A stretch of 37,890 nt of DNA from Chthoniobacter flavus (GTDB taxonomy: Bacteria; Verrucomicrobiota; Verrucomicrobiia; Chthoniobacterales; Terrimicrobiaceae). Positions 1 to 10,077 of the stretch are shown here, in pieces (the first letter of the stretch is position 1; each line of letters starts with the position of its first letter). Below the pieces are notes generated by a model, which was not told the DNA's origin, ran no database searches, and was given only the letters and a program-made list of their open reading frames with translations. Made by a program: the position numbers and the translations under genes. The stretch spans positions 1 through 37,890 of the forward strand of contig CAMDOJ010000002.1 of NCBI GenBank assembly GCA_945903555.1, read 5' to 3'.

Positions 1-3
1 ACT

Positions 4-1404
4 TTGCGTGACTTTACCTTCGAAAATGCATCCTCAGTTTCCCATTCTACCATGGAGGTGAATTTCAAATCTCTTGCTGGTGCCGCATCCTTGAGCGCCA
101 TTTTCAAAAAAGAAGGCTACGCCCCGATTCAAGGGGAGGCAAAATTTCCCGTTACGCTTAAGAAGGATGAGAATGGCAAATTTACGATCGTGGATGCTAA
201 TGCTCCCATCGAAGCTTGGGTCGATTTCCCCCAAATCGACCTAGAAACCCTACGCCCCCTTTTCCCTGCGCTTCGAGGGTTGAGCGGATCACTCTCGGGC
301 AACATGAAAGTCTCAAATACTTTTGCCAACCCCTCCATAAATGGATCAACAAATCTGATGGAGGCGGGATTTTATCTCGGCTCAATTCCTTCTCGCATTG
401 AAAAAATTAATACACAGGCGACCATTGATGCGGGCATCCTTCGAATTGACAAATGTGTTGGCGAGGTCGCGCCTGGTCGATTCGAGATCAGTGGGGCTTG
501 TCAGTTCCCCCAATCTTGGCAGCCAAAATGGGACCTCGCCCTCGAAGGATTAAAAATTCCGCTGAAAATGAATCCCTCTGCCGTTCTTTTAACGAATATG
601 CGCCTGCGCTCGGCTGGGGACCTCATCCACTCAGTCCTAAACGGCACTCTGGCCTTCGTGGACTCTCGGATTAACGATGATCTTCATCTCGTTCCACAGT
701 CTATCTCCGCGCTACAGCAACCCCAGCGTATGGAATCCCTCGCCACTCTGTTGCCTGCTTTTCTCTCCCCAAGCGCAGAAGACACAATAGATATCGCTAT
801 TTCCACTTTTGAACCGATCCGGGTCGGCAAGCTGCCGATCGCGGGCGAATTGGCCTGTGACCTGAAACTCCGTGGTTCACTGATGGCACCCGTACCGACC
901 GGACGCTTGATTCTTTCAAACATACCAGTCGTATTGCCTGCGGGTCGCTTGCTGATGACCCAGGGAACGATGGAGTTTCTCTCTGATGAACCATGGAACC
1001 CCATCTTGTTGGCAAAGGCTTCGGGATGGATTGACCACCAATTTGTAGAGGCATTCGCCTTCGGCAGATTCAACGAGGGAAGGTGGACCCTCCGATCGCA
1101 TGACGACCACCTTTCCCCTCAAGATTTGACCCTTCTTCTCGAACTAGGAGCCTTGCCATACACAAACGAGGGCGTTACCCAACTTAGTCTTGCGACCAAT
1201 TTCAGGGCCTACGTTTTACAGACCAGTTGGGATAAGTTTTCTGATTTGGTCAGTGGGGCTGGTGTTTTCTTCACTTCGCTTCAATATCCACTCACACAAT
1301 GGGGAAGCGATCGTCCATTGAGCGAAAGCCTCAACTTCGCCACGGACACCACTGCTCTTCCACTCAAGGGTTTTGACTTGGGATTTGAATGGGGGTTCCG
1401 TTAA
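4..1404 (+). CDS. TamB/DUF490-like translocation and assembly module protein, C-terminal part (probably truncated by window start)
   Basis: 466-aa ORF open at the window edge; beta-rich AsmA/TamB-like sequence ending in an aromatic C-terminus (FDLGFEWGFR) typical of TamB C-terminal domains. Confidence 0.7.
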   Translation: MRDFTFENASSVSHSTMEVNFKSLAGAASLSAIFKKEGYAPIQGEAKFPVTLKKDENGKFTIVDANAPIEAWVDFPQIDLETLRPLFPALRGLSGSLSGNMKVSNTFANPSINGSTNLMEAGFYLGSIPSRIEKINTQATIDAGILRIDKCVGEVAPGRFEISGACQFPQSWQPKWDLALEGLKIPLKMNPSAVLLTNMRLRSAGDLIHSVLNGTLAFVDSRINDDLHLVPQSISALQQPQRMESLATLLPAFLSPSAEDTIDIAISTFEPIRVGKLPIAGELACDLKLRGSLMAPVPTGRLILSNIPVVLPAGRLLMTQGTMEFLSDEPWNPILLAKASGWIDHQFVEAFAFGRFNEGRWTLRSHDDHLSPQDLTLLLELGALPYTNEGVTQLSLATNFRAYVLQTSWDKFSDLVSGAGVFFTSLQYPLTQWGSDRPLSESLNFATDTTALPLKGFDLGFEWGFR

Positions 1405-1414
1405 AAAACTCCAC

Positions 1415-1780
1415 ATGCTCAAAGTCTATACCTACAAGCCCTGCTCGACTTGCCGAAATGCGACAAACTGGTTGCGCTCACAAAGCATCGATTTTCACGA
1501 ACTCCCTATTCGTGAGACTCCTCCGACAGGGGCAGAATTGCAGGCCGTATTGATTGCCAGCCAAAGCCAAGTCCGCTCAATCCTCAATACCTCCGGACAA
1601 GATTATCGGTCCCTTGGTCTCAAGGATAAACTCGACGGAATGGACACGGGCACCATTTTCTCCCTTCTCGCCAAAAACGGCAACCTCATCAAGCGCCCGT
1701 TCGCCATCGATGCGGAACGGGGTATTTTTTTGGCGGGCTTTCGGGAAGAAAAATGGAAGCAGGCCTTCGTGGGGCGGTGA
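1415..1780 (+). CDS. ArsC/Spx-family thioredoxin-fold protein (arsenate reductase-like)
   Basis: MLKVYTYKPCSTCRNATNWLRSQSIDFHELPIRETPP: N-terminal CxxC in ArsC/Spx context; ATG at 1415 chosen over the upstream ORF start at 1373. Confidence 0.85.
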   Translation: MLKVYTYKPCSTCRNATNWLRSQSIDFHELPIRETPPTGAELQAVLIASQSQVRSILNTSGQDYRSLGLKDKLDGMDTGTIFSLLAKNGNLIKRPFAIDAERGIFLAGFREEKWKQAFVGR

Positions 1781-1799
1781 GGGGTGGCTCCTTTAAAAA

Positions 1800-2921
1800 T
1801 CAGCGAATGAGCCCCCAACGCTTGCTGAAGGGCCAGTACACAACAAGTCCGCGTCCAGCCACATTGCGCTCAGGAACGATTCCCCAATCCCGACTGTCGC
1901 GGGAATGATAGCTATTATCTCCAAGGGCGAAGTAGCTATTCACTGGAACCGTGAATGTATCTTCAGTTGTGCCAAGATAGCGGAAGGGCGGACCGCCGCG
2001 CCCGCCATTGGAGTAACCTTGATAATCATTCTTCAAGCTCATCACTCTTTGAAACACAAAGTTCGTTGAGACATTTCCATTGATGTAGAGGAGAGGGGGG
2101 GCGATCCGAAGTGTTTGGCCCGGCATCCCGACTAGGCGTTTGATGTAGTGCTGGGAACCCATCGCCGGATCCAACCCCGACTCGATATCTCGAATACCAG
2201 TGGTTTTAAATACGAAAACATCGCCGCTTGCGGGCTTAACAAAATTGTAGCTCACTTTATCCACAAAAACTTGGTCGCCCGTATCCATATGCCCACGGGC
2301 AATCACTTCGCCAGCGGCAAACTGACGTCCGGGTACCACGCGGAAATAGCGCATTAGCGGATCGCGAGGAACAAATAGCGAGTAAGTGGTGTGACGGCAA
2401 ATGATCTGCGTGAAAGTGAAAAAGTTCACATACGTTTTCTCAGTCAGAGAGACGACGACATCCTCTTCCTTGGCGCGAAGGTCAAAAGAATGTCGACCTT
2501 GGACAAAAAACTGAAATGCGCGAATGAGGGGATTCGGAGGTGGAGTATCTGTCGGAACCCCAACGATACCGTAGAGGGTGGGTTGCATCGAACCGGTCGG
2601 AATGCGAAAGGGCTGGATCAAGAACGCCTTCACCCCAGCGGCAATCACGATAGCCACAAGGAAAACCTCGATATTCTCGCGTAAAGAAGCGTTCTTGGGG
2701 TGGGGGAGACATTTCCCGACCAGATCATCGAGGCGAGTGGTCGCGACGGAAACAGCTTCGCGACTGCGCGCTCGAATGGCAGATCGAAGATCCAAGATGC
2801 CTGACTCAATCTCGGAAACCTTTACCGGCTGAAGAATGTCTTTTTTGTAAGCAAGGAACTTCTTGGCGCCATGGATGTAGTTTTTGGCATCCTTTATATA
2901 GCGAGGAGTGAGTAAAAACAT
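1800..2921 (-). CDS. lepB: Signal peptidase I
   Basis: IPTGSMQPTL (catalytic Ser box), HYIKRLVGMPG (Lys box), FALGDNSYHSRDSRDWG (GDN/SRD box); hydrophobic segment before the Ser box. Confidence 0.93.
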   Translation of the reverse strand: MFLLTPRYIKDAKNYIHGAKKFLAYKKDILQPVKVSEIESGILDLRSAIRARSREAVSVATTRLDDLVGKCLPHPKNASLRENIEVFLVAIVIAAGVKAFLIQPFRIPTGSMQPTLYGIVGVPTDTPPPNPLIRAFQFFVQGRHSFDLRAKEEDVVVSLTEKTYVNFFTFTQIICRHTTYSLFVPRDPLMRYFRVVPGRQFAAGEVIARGHMDTGDQVFVDKVSYNFVKPASGDVFVFKTTGIRDIESGLDPAMGSQHYIKRLVGMPGQTLRIAPPLLYINGNVSTNFVFQRVMSLKNDYQGYSNGGRGGPPFRYLGTTEDTFTVPVNSYFALGDNSYHSRDSRDWGIVPERNVAGRGLVVYWPFSKRWGLIR

Positions 2922-2953
2922 AATGATCGGTTGAGATTTGGGGCGTGGGGGGC

Positions 2954-4759
<1,806 letters not shown>

Positions 4760-4859
4760 GAAAGGTGGGGAATATCGGGCACATCTAGGTCGCGGTCAAT
4801 GCTGTGTTCCGCATTTGCGTTGGAATCCCTTCCACCCTTTGCCTAGAATCCATTTTAGA

Positions 4860-5402
4860 ATGAACGATTCCGAACTTCACGAACCACAAGAAACCCAGCC
4901 ACGATTCCGTTTCAACGTGCAGGCATTCCAATTATTTGGGCTCGCCCTTATCGCTCTTGCGTTGCCGTTCACGATCCTGATTCTGGGACTCTTGGACTTC
5001 CGTAAAAATAGTAAGCAGAGCGGCCCTTCGACCACACAAGAAACCACCCCAACGATCACCGAGGCGCCAGGTCTCCGCGCGGCATTAGATTCCATTGCCG
5101 AATCCAAATTGACCGTGCCCGTCTTAGATGACGGAATTCGGCGGTTTAGTTTTGTCCTTAAGAAGCCCGATAGCTCAACGGTCGAGTCGGCACTTAGATC
5201 CGCTCTGGATGGAGTCGGCGCTTTTGGCGTCGACACCTCAAAAAATCATGCCGAAAAGTTTATAGCGCGTATTTCCATAGAAAAGGCCCTCGAGTTTGAT
5301 CGGACTCTCGCTGATCTTGGACCATCAGCGAAACCATCGGCATCCATCGATAGCCACGAAACATCTTCGATAAACTACGAAATTACGCTTCTGCGAGAAT
5401 AG
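4860..5402 (+). CDS. Hypothetical single-pass membrane protein
   Basis: ATG at 4860 in frame with the 4725 ORF; one N-terminal hydrophobic helix (FGLALIALALPFTILILGLL) followed by a soluble domain; divergent from lepA. Confidence 0.6.
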   Translation: MNDSELHEPQETQPRFRFNVQAFQLFGLALIALALPFTILILGLLDFRKNSKQSGPSTTQETTPTITEAPGLRAALDSIAESKLTVPVLDDGIRRFSFVLKKPDSSTVESALRSALDGVGAFGVDTSKNHAEKFIARISIEKALEFDRTLADLGPSAKPSASIDSHETSSINYEITLLRE

Positions 5403-5658
5403 GACTTCCTTTTCGCCTCCTTCATGGCTTGTCACATCTTGATGACTTTGCTTCCCAGCACTAAAATAACTCAAAAGCCTAGCAACGAATAATATATAAA
5501 TCAAGATTGCGCTATGCGATCAGACTATCCCACCTACTTTCATTATGTATTACATGTATTATGTGATGTTATTGATATGTCCATTTGCTGGAGGGTTTAG
5601 ATGGTTTGTGAATAAGTTACGAGCAACTTGGCGAATGCCTAGACTATCTCAATACCCG

Positions 5659-5719
5659 CTCCGTTCGAACGGAGTTTGTTCACAATCGATCGATTATACC
5701 AAAAGCAGCTTGCTTTTGG
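5659..5719. repeat. Cluster of three consecutive perfect inverted repeats
   Basis: CTCCGTTCGAACGGAG (5659-5674), AATCGATCGATT (5684-5695), CCAAAAGCA-GCT-TGCTTTTGG (5699-5719). Confidence 0.75.
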
Positions 5720-5747
5720 ATTTTAGGAGAGGGACACAGCGCGTCCC
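5696..5747 (+). repeat. Dispersed two-hairpin repeat, copy 1
   Basis: ATACCAAAAGCAGCTTGCTTTTGGATTTTAGGAGAGGGACACAGCGCGTCCC; 47/52 identical by eye to the minus strand at 37289-37340. Confidence 0.8.
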
Positions 5748-6046
5748 GCCTGTGTGCTTTGGCATGCTCCTTGGTTCCAATGGTAATGGGTGGCGAGCAA
5801 GTAGACCAGTCTCCACACGGCCGAGACGGTCATGCCCCCTTCTTCTTGCGGTTTTTAAAGTCTAATTTCAAAGAGACAATGGTATTTAGAAGGCCTCAAT
5901 AATCTCAGAAATGTGCGACTTTAGAGAACGATGGTTTCCGAGTAAAAAATTCTCATAAAGAACACGCATGAAATAGAAAGAGATTCCAGCGTATCTATTA
6001 AAAACGCCACCGAAACTGCTTCAACTCGAAAACCTGCCAGGCGAAT

Positions 6047-7102
6047 TTAAACTTCAGCCGAGTGCTCTTCTGCAGAATCGACAGAAAGAGGTATCAAAAC
6101 GTTCTGCGCGATGTATTCAATGATTACATTAACGCCTGATGTCGTCTCTGCGGAAATCGGCACAACTGTGACTTTGGGAAAGCGCATTTGGAAAACTTTC
6201 AGATTCTCCTCCGCTTCGGGCAGATCCATCTTATTTGATATGATACAAAAAGGCTTAGCTGCTAAGGTAGGATCATACAGACGCAACTCTTTACGTAAAG
6301 ACTGGTAGTCATCAATGGGGCTTCGCCCCTCGCTGCCGGCCATATCAAGAACAAAGAAAAGAGACTTACAGCGAACGATATGCCGCAAAAATTCATGCCC
6401 TAGCCCACGATTTTCATGTGCACCATCGATCAAACCAGGGATATCCGCTACGGTAGCACGATGATATTCAGGGAGATCTACAACGCCGACAATGGGATGT
6501 AGTGTTGTGAAAGGATATGGTGCTGCTTTAGGTCTGGCTGCGGAGATCTTTTGAAGAAGGGTTGATTTGCCAGCATTGGGATACCCGACTAAGCCGATAT
6601 CTGCAATCGTGCGAAGCTCGAAAAGATACCATGATTCCTCACCTGGATATCCCTTAGTGACCTGACGGGGCACTCGGTTCGTGGACGATTTAAAGTGGGT
6701 GTTCCCCTTGCCTCCATCGCCGCCTTTACAGATGACAAATTCCTGACCGGGTTCGGAAAGATCGGCAATAGGTTCCTCTTCGACTTCGTCATGGGAGGTA
6801 TGACCCGCGCGGTGGACAATAGTTCCGATGGGAACTTTAATTCGGGTGGGTTCGGAACTGCGCCCCATTTTGTCCTTACCTTTCCCATGTCCACCCCGCT
6901 TTGAGCGAATCAGGGGTTCAAAAAAAAGCGCAACCAAACTATCCACATCATGGTCAGCGACCAGAATGATATCCCCGCCCCGCCCTCCATCACCACCGTC
7001 CGGTCCTCCACGAGGGACGAATTTTTCGCGGCGAAAGCTGCAACAGCCATTCCCTCCATCACCGGCCTTGGCGTGCACCCTTATCTGATCGACAAACTTC
7101 AT
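6047..7102 (-). CDS. obgE: Obg-family GTPase
   Basis: MKFVDQIRVHAKAGDGGNGCCSFRREKFVPRGGPDGGDGGRGG Obg fold; GYPNAGKSTLL P-loop; DIPGLIDGAHENRGLGHEFLRH; NKMDLP. Confidence 0.98.
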   Translation of the reverse strand: MKFVDQIRVHAKAGDGGNGCCSFRREKFVPRGGPDGGDGGRGGDIILVADHDVDSLVALFFEPLIRSKRGGHGKGKDKMGRSSEPTRIKVPIGTIVHRAGHTSHDEVEEEPIADLSEPGQEFVICKGGDGGKGNTHFKSSTNRVPRQVTKGYPGEESWYLFELRTIADIGLVGYPNAGKSTLLQKISAARPKAAPYPFTTLHPIVGVVDLPEYHRATVADIPGLIDGAHENRGLGHEFLRHIVRCKSLFFVLDMAGSEGRSPIDDYQSLRKELRLYDPTLAAKPFCIISNKMDLPEAEENLKVFQMRFPKVTVVPISAETTSGVNVIIEYIAQNVLIPLSVDSAEEHSAEV

Positions 7103-7227
7103 TGAGGGAAGGTGGCGGAGTTAGCCTGTCAAGTCGATGTGAAATTGCCACATCAACGAAAAGAGGCCCCATTTTGACCTGCTTGATTTGGTGGAAAAAA
7201 TCCCAGCGCAGTGCTACAATTGTAATT

Positions 7228-8577
7228 ATGAGCACTAACCCATCTGTGCAGGAATTGCGTTCACTCGATCAGCAATATCACCTTCATCCGTTCACGCATC
7301 ATTTGGACATGCACGAAACGGGCACCCATTTGATCAAGTCTGGTGATGGTTGCTTCCTCGTGGATGAGGATGACCGCCGCTTGCTCGATGGCCTGGCGGG
7401 ATTGTGGTGCGTGAATGTGGGGTACAATTGCTCGGCTATCACGAGTGCCGTTACAAATCAAATGCGGAACTTGCCTTATTACCCCTCTTTTTTTAATAGC
7501 ACGACAGAACCTCCGATTCGAGTAGCGGAATTTCTTGCAAAAAAAGCTCCCCCACGAATCAACCACACTGTTTTTTCGAATTCGGGATCTGAGGCTAATG
7601 AAAGCGCACTCAAAATCATTCGTTCTTATCACAAGCTTCGAGGACAGCCCGGAAAGTTCAAAATCCTATCAAGGACTTTTGCTTATCATGGGGTCACCAT
7701 GGCGACGACAAGCATGACGGGATTACCCTCGTGCTACGATCCGTTCAATCTTCCGCTACCTGGCTTCATTCATGTGCCTGGCCCCCATCCTTACGGCGTG
7801 AATTCGCCATTGGACCCCGAGGCTTTTGGAAAGTGGTGCCTAGAGGAGACGGCCCGCATCATTCGTGAAGAAGGCGCGGATACTATCGCAGCCATGTTTG
7901 TTGAACCTGTGCAGGGAGCTGGTGGTGTTATTCCCCCACCCACAGGGTATCTCCAAGGTTTGCGTGAGCTTTTGAGAGCCAACAATATTCTTTTTGTGGC
8001 CGATGAGGTGATTACGGCTTTTGGGCGCGTGGGTGATTGGTTCGCTAGCGGTCTATGGAATCTGGATCCCGATTTGATCACCCTCGCCAAGGGCATCACC
8101 AGCGGTTACCTGCCTCTTGGGGCCACGATGGTGAGCGATGAGATTACGGATGTCATTCATAGCGGTGGCTACTTTGCTCATGGATTCACCTATAGTGGAC
8201 ATCCGACGAGTGCCGCAGCGGCGTTGGCAAATCTACAAACGATTGAGAGTTTGGGTCTGGTGGAACGCGTTCGCTCTGATGTTGGGCCCTATTTTCAGGA
8301 AAAACTCCACAGCTTCGCCGAGCATCCTGCTGTCGCAGAAATCCGCGGTATCGGCCTTATCGGTGCGATGGAACTTGTTCCTCGTGGCGGAAGATCGGCT
8401 CTGACCCCCGCTAGCGCACTGGGGGTTCGTGCCTCTGGACTCATTCGGAAGGAAGGGACAATTGTTCGGGGTATCCGCGATCTTATCGCAGTGGCGCCTC
8501 CTCTCATCATCACGCATGAAGAGATTGATCAACTCTTTGAATCGATCAGTGCCGGCCTTGAAAAACTCTGGGATTAA
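7228..8577 (+). CDS. Class-III pyridoxal-phosphate aminotransferase (omega-aminotransferase type)
   Basis: GLAGLWCVNVGYN, NSGSEANESALKIIR, FVEPVQGAGGVIPPP, LFVADEVITAFGRVG, LITLAKGITSGYLPLGA. ATG at 7228 preferred over the upstream ORF start. Confidence 0.93.
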   Translation: MSTNPSVQELRSLDQQYHLHPFTHHLDMHETGTHLIKSGDGCFLVDEDDRRLLDGLAGLWCVNVGYNCSAITSAVTNQMRNLPYYPSFFNSTTEPPIRVAEFLAKKAPPRINHTVFSNSGSEANESALKIIRSYHKLRGQPGKFKILSRTFAYHGVTMATTSMTGLPSCYDPFNLPLPGFIHVPGPHPYGVNSPLDPEAFGKWCLEETARIIREEGADTIAAMFVEPVQGAGGVIPPPTGYLQGLRELLRANNILFVADEVITAFGRVGDWFASGLWNLDPDLITLAKGITSGYLPLGATMVSDEITDVIHSGGYFAHGFTYSGHPTSAAAALANLQTIESLGLVERVRSDVGPYFQEKLHSFAEHPAVAEIRGIGLIGAMELVPRGGRSALTPASALGVRASGLIRKEGTIVRGIRDLIAVAPPLIITHEEIDQLFESISAGLEKLWD

Positions 8578-8583
8578 CAAACC

Positions 8584-8832
8584 TCAATTCAGGGTACCCT
8601 TGGGAAGTGTGATCTCATAGACGGTTGCACCCCCCTTGCCAGCCCCATCATGTGCTTCGAGACCCAGTTCCTGATAAGCGCGATCAAGTGCTTCGGGGTC
8701 ATTTCGAATTTGCGGGAATAGTCTTTTTAGGCGTTCTTTCACCCAACGTTTTGCGATGCGCTGATCGAGTGGATGAGTTGGTGCTTCACCGCGGAGACTG
8801 TTCCGGAAAAAGTCTAGAAACCCTGAACTCAT
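8584..8832 (-). CDS. Small conserved-looking hypothetical protein
   Basis: MSSGFLDFFRNSLRGEAPTHPLDQRIAKRWVKERLKRLFPQIRNDPEALDRAYQELGLEAHDG; start codon overlaps the upstream gene's stop (ATGA). Confidence 0.6.
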   Translation of the reverse strand: MSSGFLDFFRNSLRGEAPTHPLDQRIAKRWVKERLKRLFPQIRNDPEALDRAYQELGLEAHDGAGKGGATVYEITLPKGTLN

Positions 8833-9500
8833 AACCTCTGGGCAAAAAATAGAATATTCACGGTCAGAAAAAGTGCATTCACGCACAGAAGAACGACACC
8901 CTCGGGTGAGCATCGGGTCAATTTCAAACCAGTATCCTCAGGGTAAATTCGAGCTAGAAAAAAGCCAGCTATGGCAAGTGTCACGAAGGCAATCACCGCT
9001 TGCATAAAAGCCCCTCCCCCACCCCACGGATTCCAAAGCCACCAAAGTCGTGTCTTGCTAAGAAAAATTAATCCATTCGCCAGCGTGAAACAAAAAAATC
9101 CTGATGAGATCGCTGCCAAGGCATTCCGTTCAAAAGTGGAAAAAATCTGCGCTGCTGATTTTTGAGCTAAGGTCAGTAAAGCTAGCGCCAACAATGGCGG
9201 GAGAAGTGGAAACGTCCCACCCAGTTTGAGCCCCTCGGGCCCACAGAATCTCATCGGGCCAAGTGGCCAACCGGTGAAAATCGTAAGGGCAATGAGTGCT
9301 GAAAAAGCGACTAACACGATCCCCGCACAGGCGCGCGCCTTGGCCAATCCAGATAGTGAGACAAGGCCACCATAAGCCAAGGTCGAGAGGAGCAAAACCC
9401 AGATAGCATCCCACCAAGGGAAAGTGCCGGCCTCGAGCAAGAGGAGATAGCCCGCTAAGAGTGTCCAAATGGCAACAAGTATAGAATTGGCTTTTTTCAT
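8829..9500 (-). CDS. Polytopic membrane protein, possibly CruF/DUF422 (COG2324)-like
   Basis: Multiple hydrophobic helices; TGWPLGPMRFCGPEGLKLGGTFPLLPPLLAL resembles the DUF422/CruF 'TGFPFG...G.PL..PL' region; weak similarity by eye only. Confidence 0.5.
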   Translation of the reverse strand: MKKANSILVAIWTLLAGYLLLLEAGTFPWWDAIWVLLLSTLAYGGLVSLSGLAKARACAGIVLVAFSALIALTIFTGWPLGPMRFCGPEGLKLGGTFPLLPPLLALALLTLAQKSAAQIFSTFERNALAAISSGFFCFTLANGLIFLSKTRLWWLWNPWGGGGAFMQAVIAFVTLAIAGFFLARIYPEDTGLKLTRCSPEGVVLLCVNALFLTVNILFFAQRL

Positions 9501-9501
9501 A

Positions 9502-10077
9502 TCAAGGGCTCTCTGCCTCGACCAGTGCAGCACGGCGCACCTCACGGCGCTTAAAGATCCGATATGTGACTAAATAGCTGATCAACGCAGATGGAGCAGA
9601 CAGGAATAAGGAACCTAAAAGCATGGGAAGGACGATGTCCAAAAATGTTTTCCATTCCATTAAATCACTAAATTGAAAACTTTTCGCGCCCGTCATATTA
9701 GGAGCAATATTTAAGAGGTTGAGAATCCATGAACCAATCTGGTATTCGATCTCGAGTATTACTGGCCATAGTGGCGTGCACACATCGTGTAGTGTCACAG
9801 TGATGACAGCGGCGATGGGATTGCACCGCAGGATGTAGGCTACCCCCAAACAAATCAGGGTCTTCAAACCAAAAAAGGGAGTGAATCCGACAAAGATACC
9901 AATCGCGACCCCTCCGGCTAACGAGTTTGCCGAGCCATGCAGTTCAAGCAATTTCAAGCCCAAAGACCTAAAGTGGTTAATTAGTTTTCGAAACACGTTC
10001 CTTGGAATATCATCCAAAAACCACTCCCCAAACAACAAAAACGAATGAACACATTTAATGTGCCATGCTCGAGGCAA
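9502..10077 (-). CDS. DUF2062 domain membrane protein
   Basis: HGSANSLAGGVAIGIFVGFTPFFGLKTLICLGVAYILRCNPIAAV pattern typical of DUF2062; start codon uncertain. Confidence 0.75.
   Translation of the reverse strand: MPRAWHIKCVHSFLLFGEWFLDDIPRNVFRKLINHFRSLGLKLLELHGSANSLAGGVAIGIFVGFTPFFGLKTLICLGVAYILRCNPIAAVITVTLHDVCTPLWPVILEIEYQIGSWILNLLNIAPNMTGAKSFQFSDLMEWKTFLDIVLPMLLGSLFLSAPSALISYLVTYRIFKRREVRRAALVEAESP

Noticed and set aside
5545-5865. 106-aa plus-strand ORF in the 5.4-6.0 kb gap
   Set aside because: Runs straight through the dispersed hairpin repeat and has no convincing start signal; its LLLDFRRGTQRV segment is the translated repeat, also seen in the spurious ORF 37087-37326.
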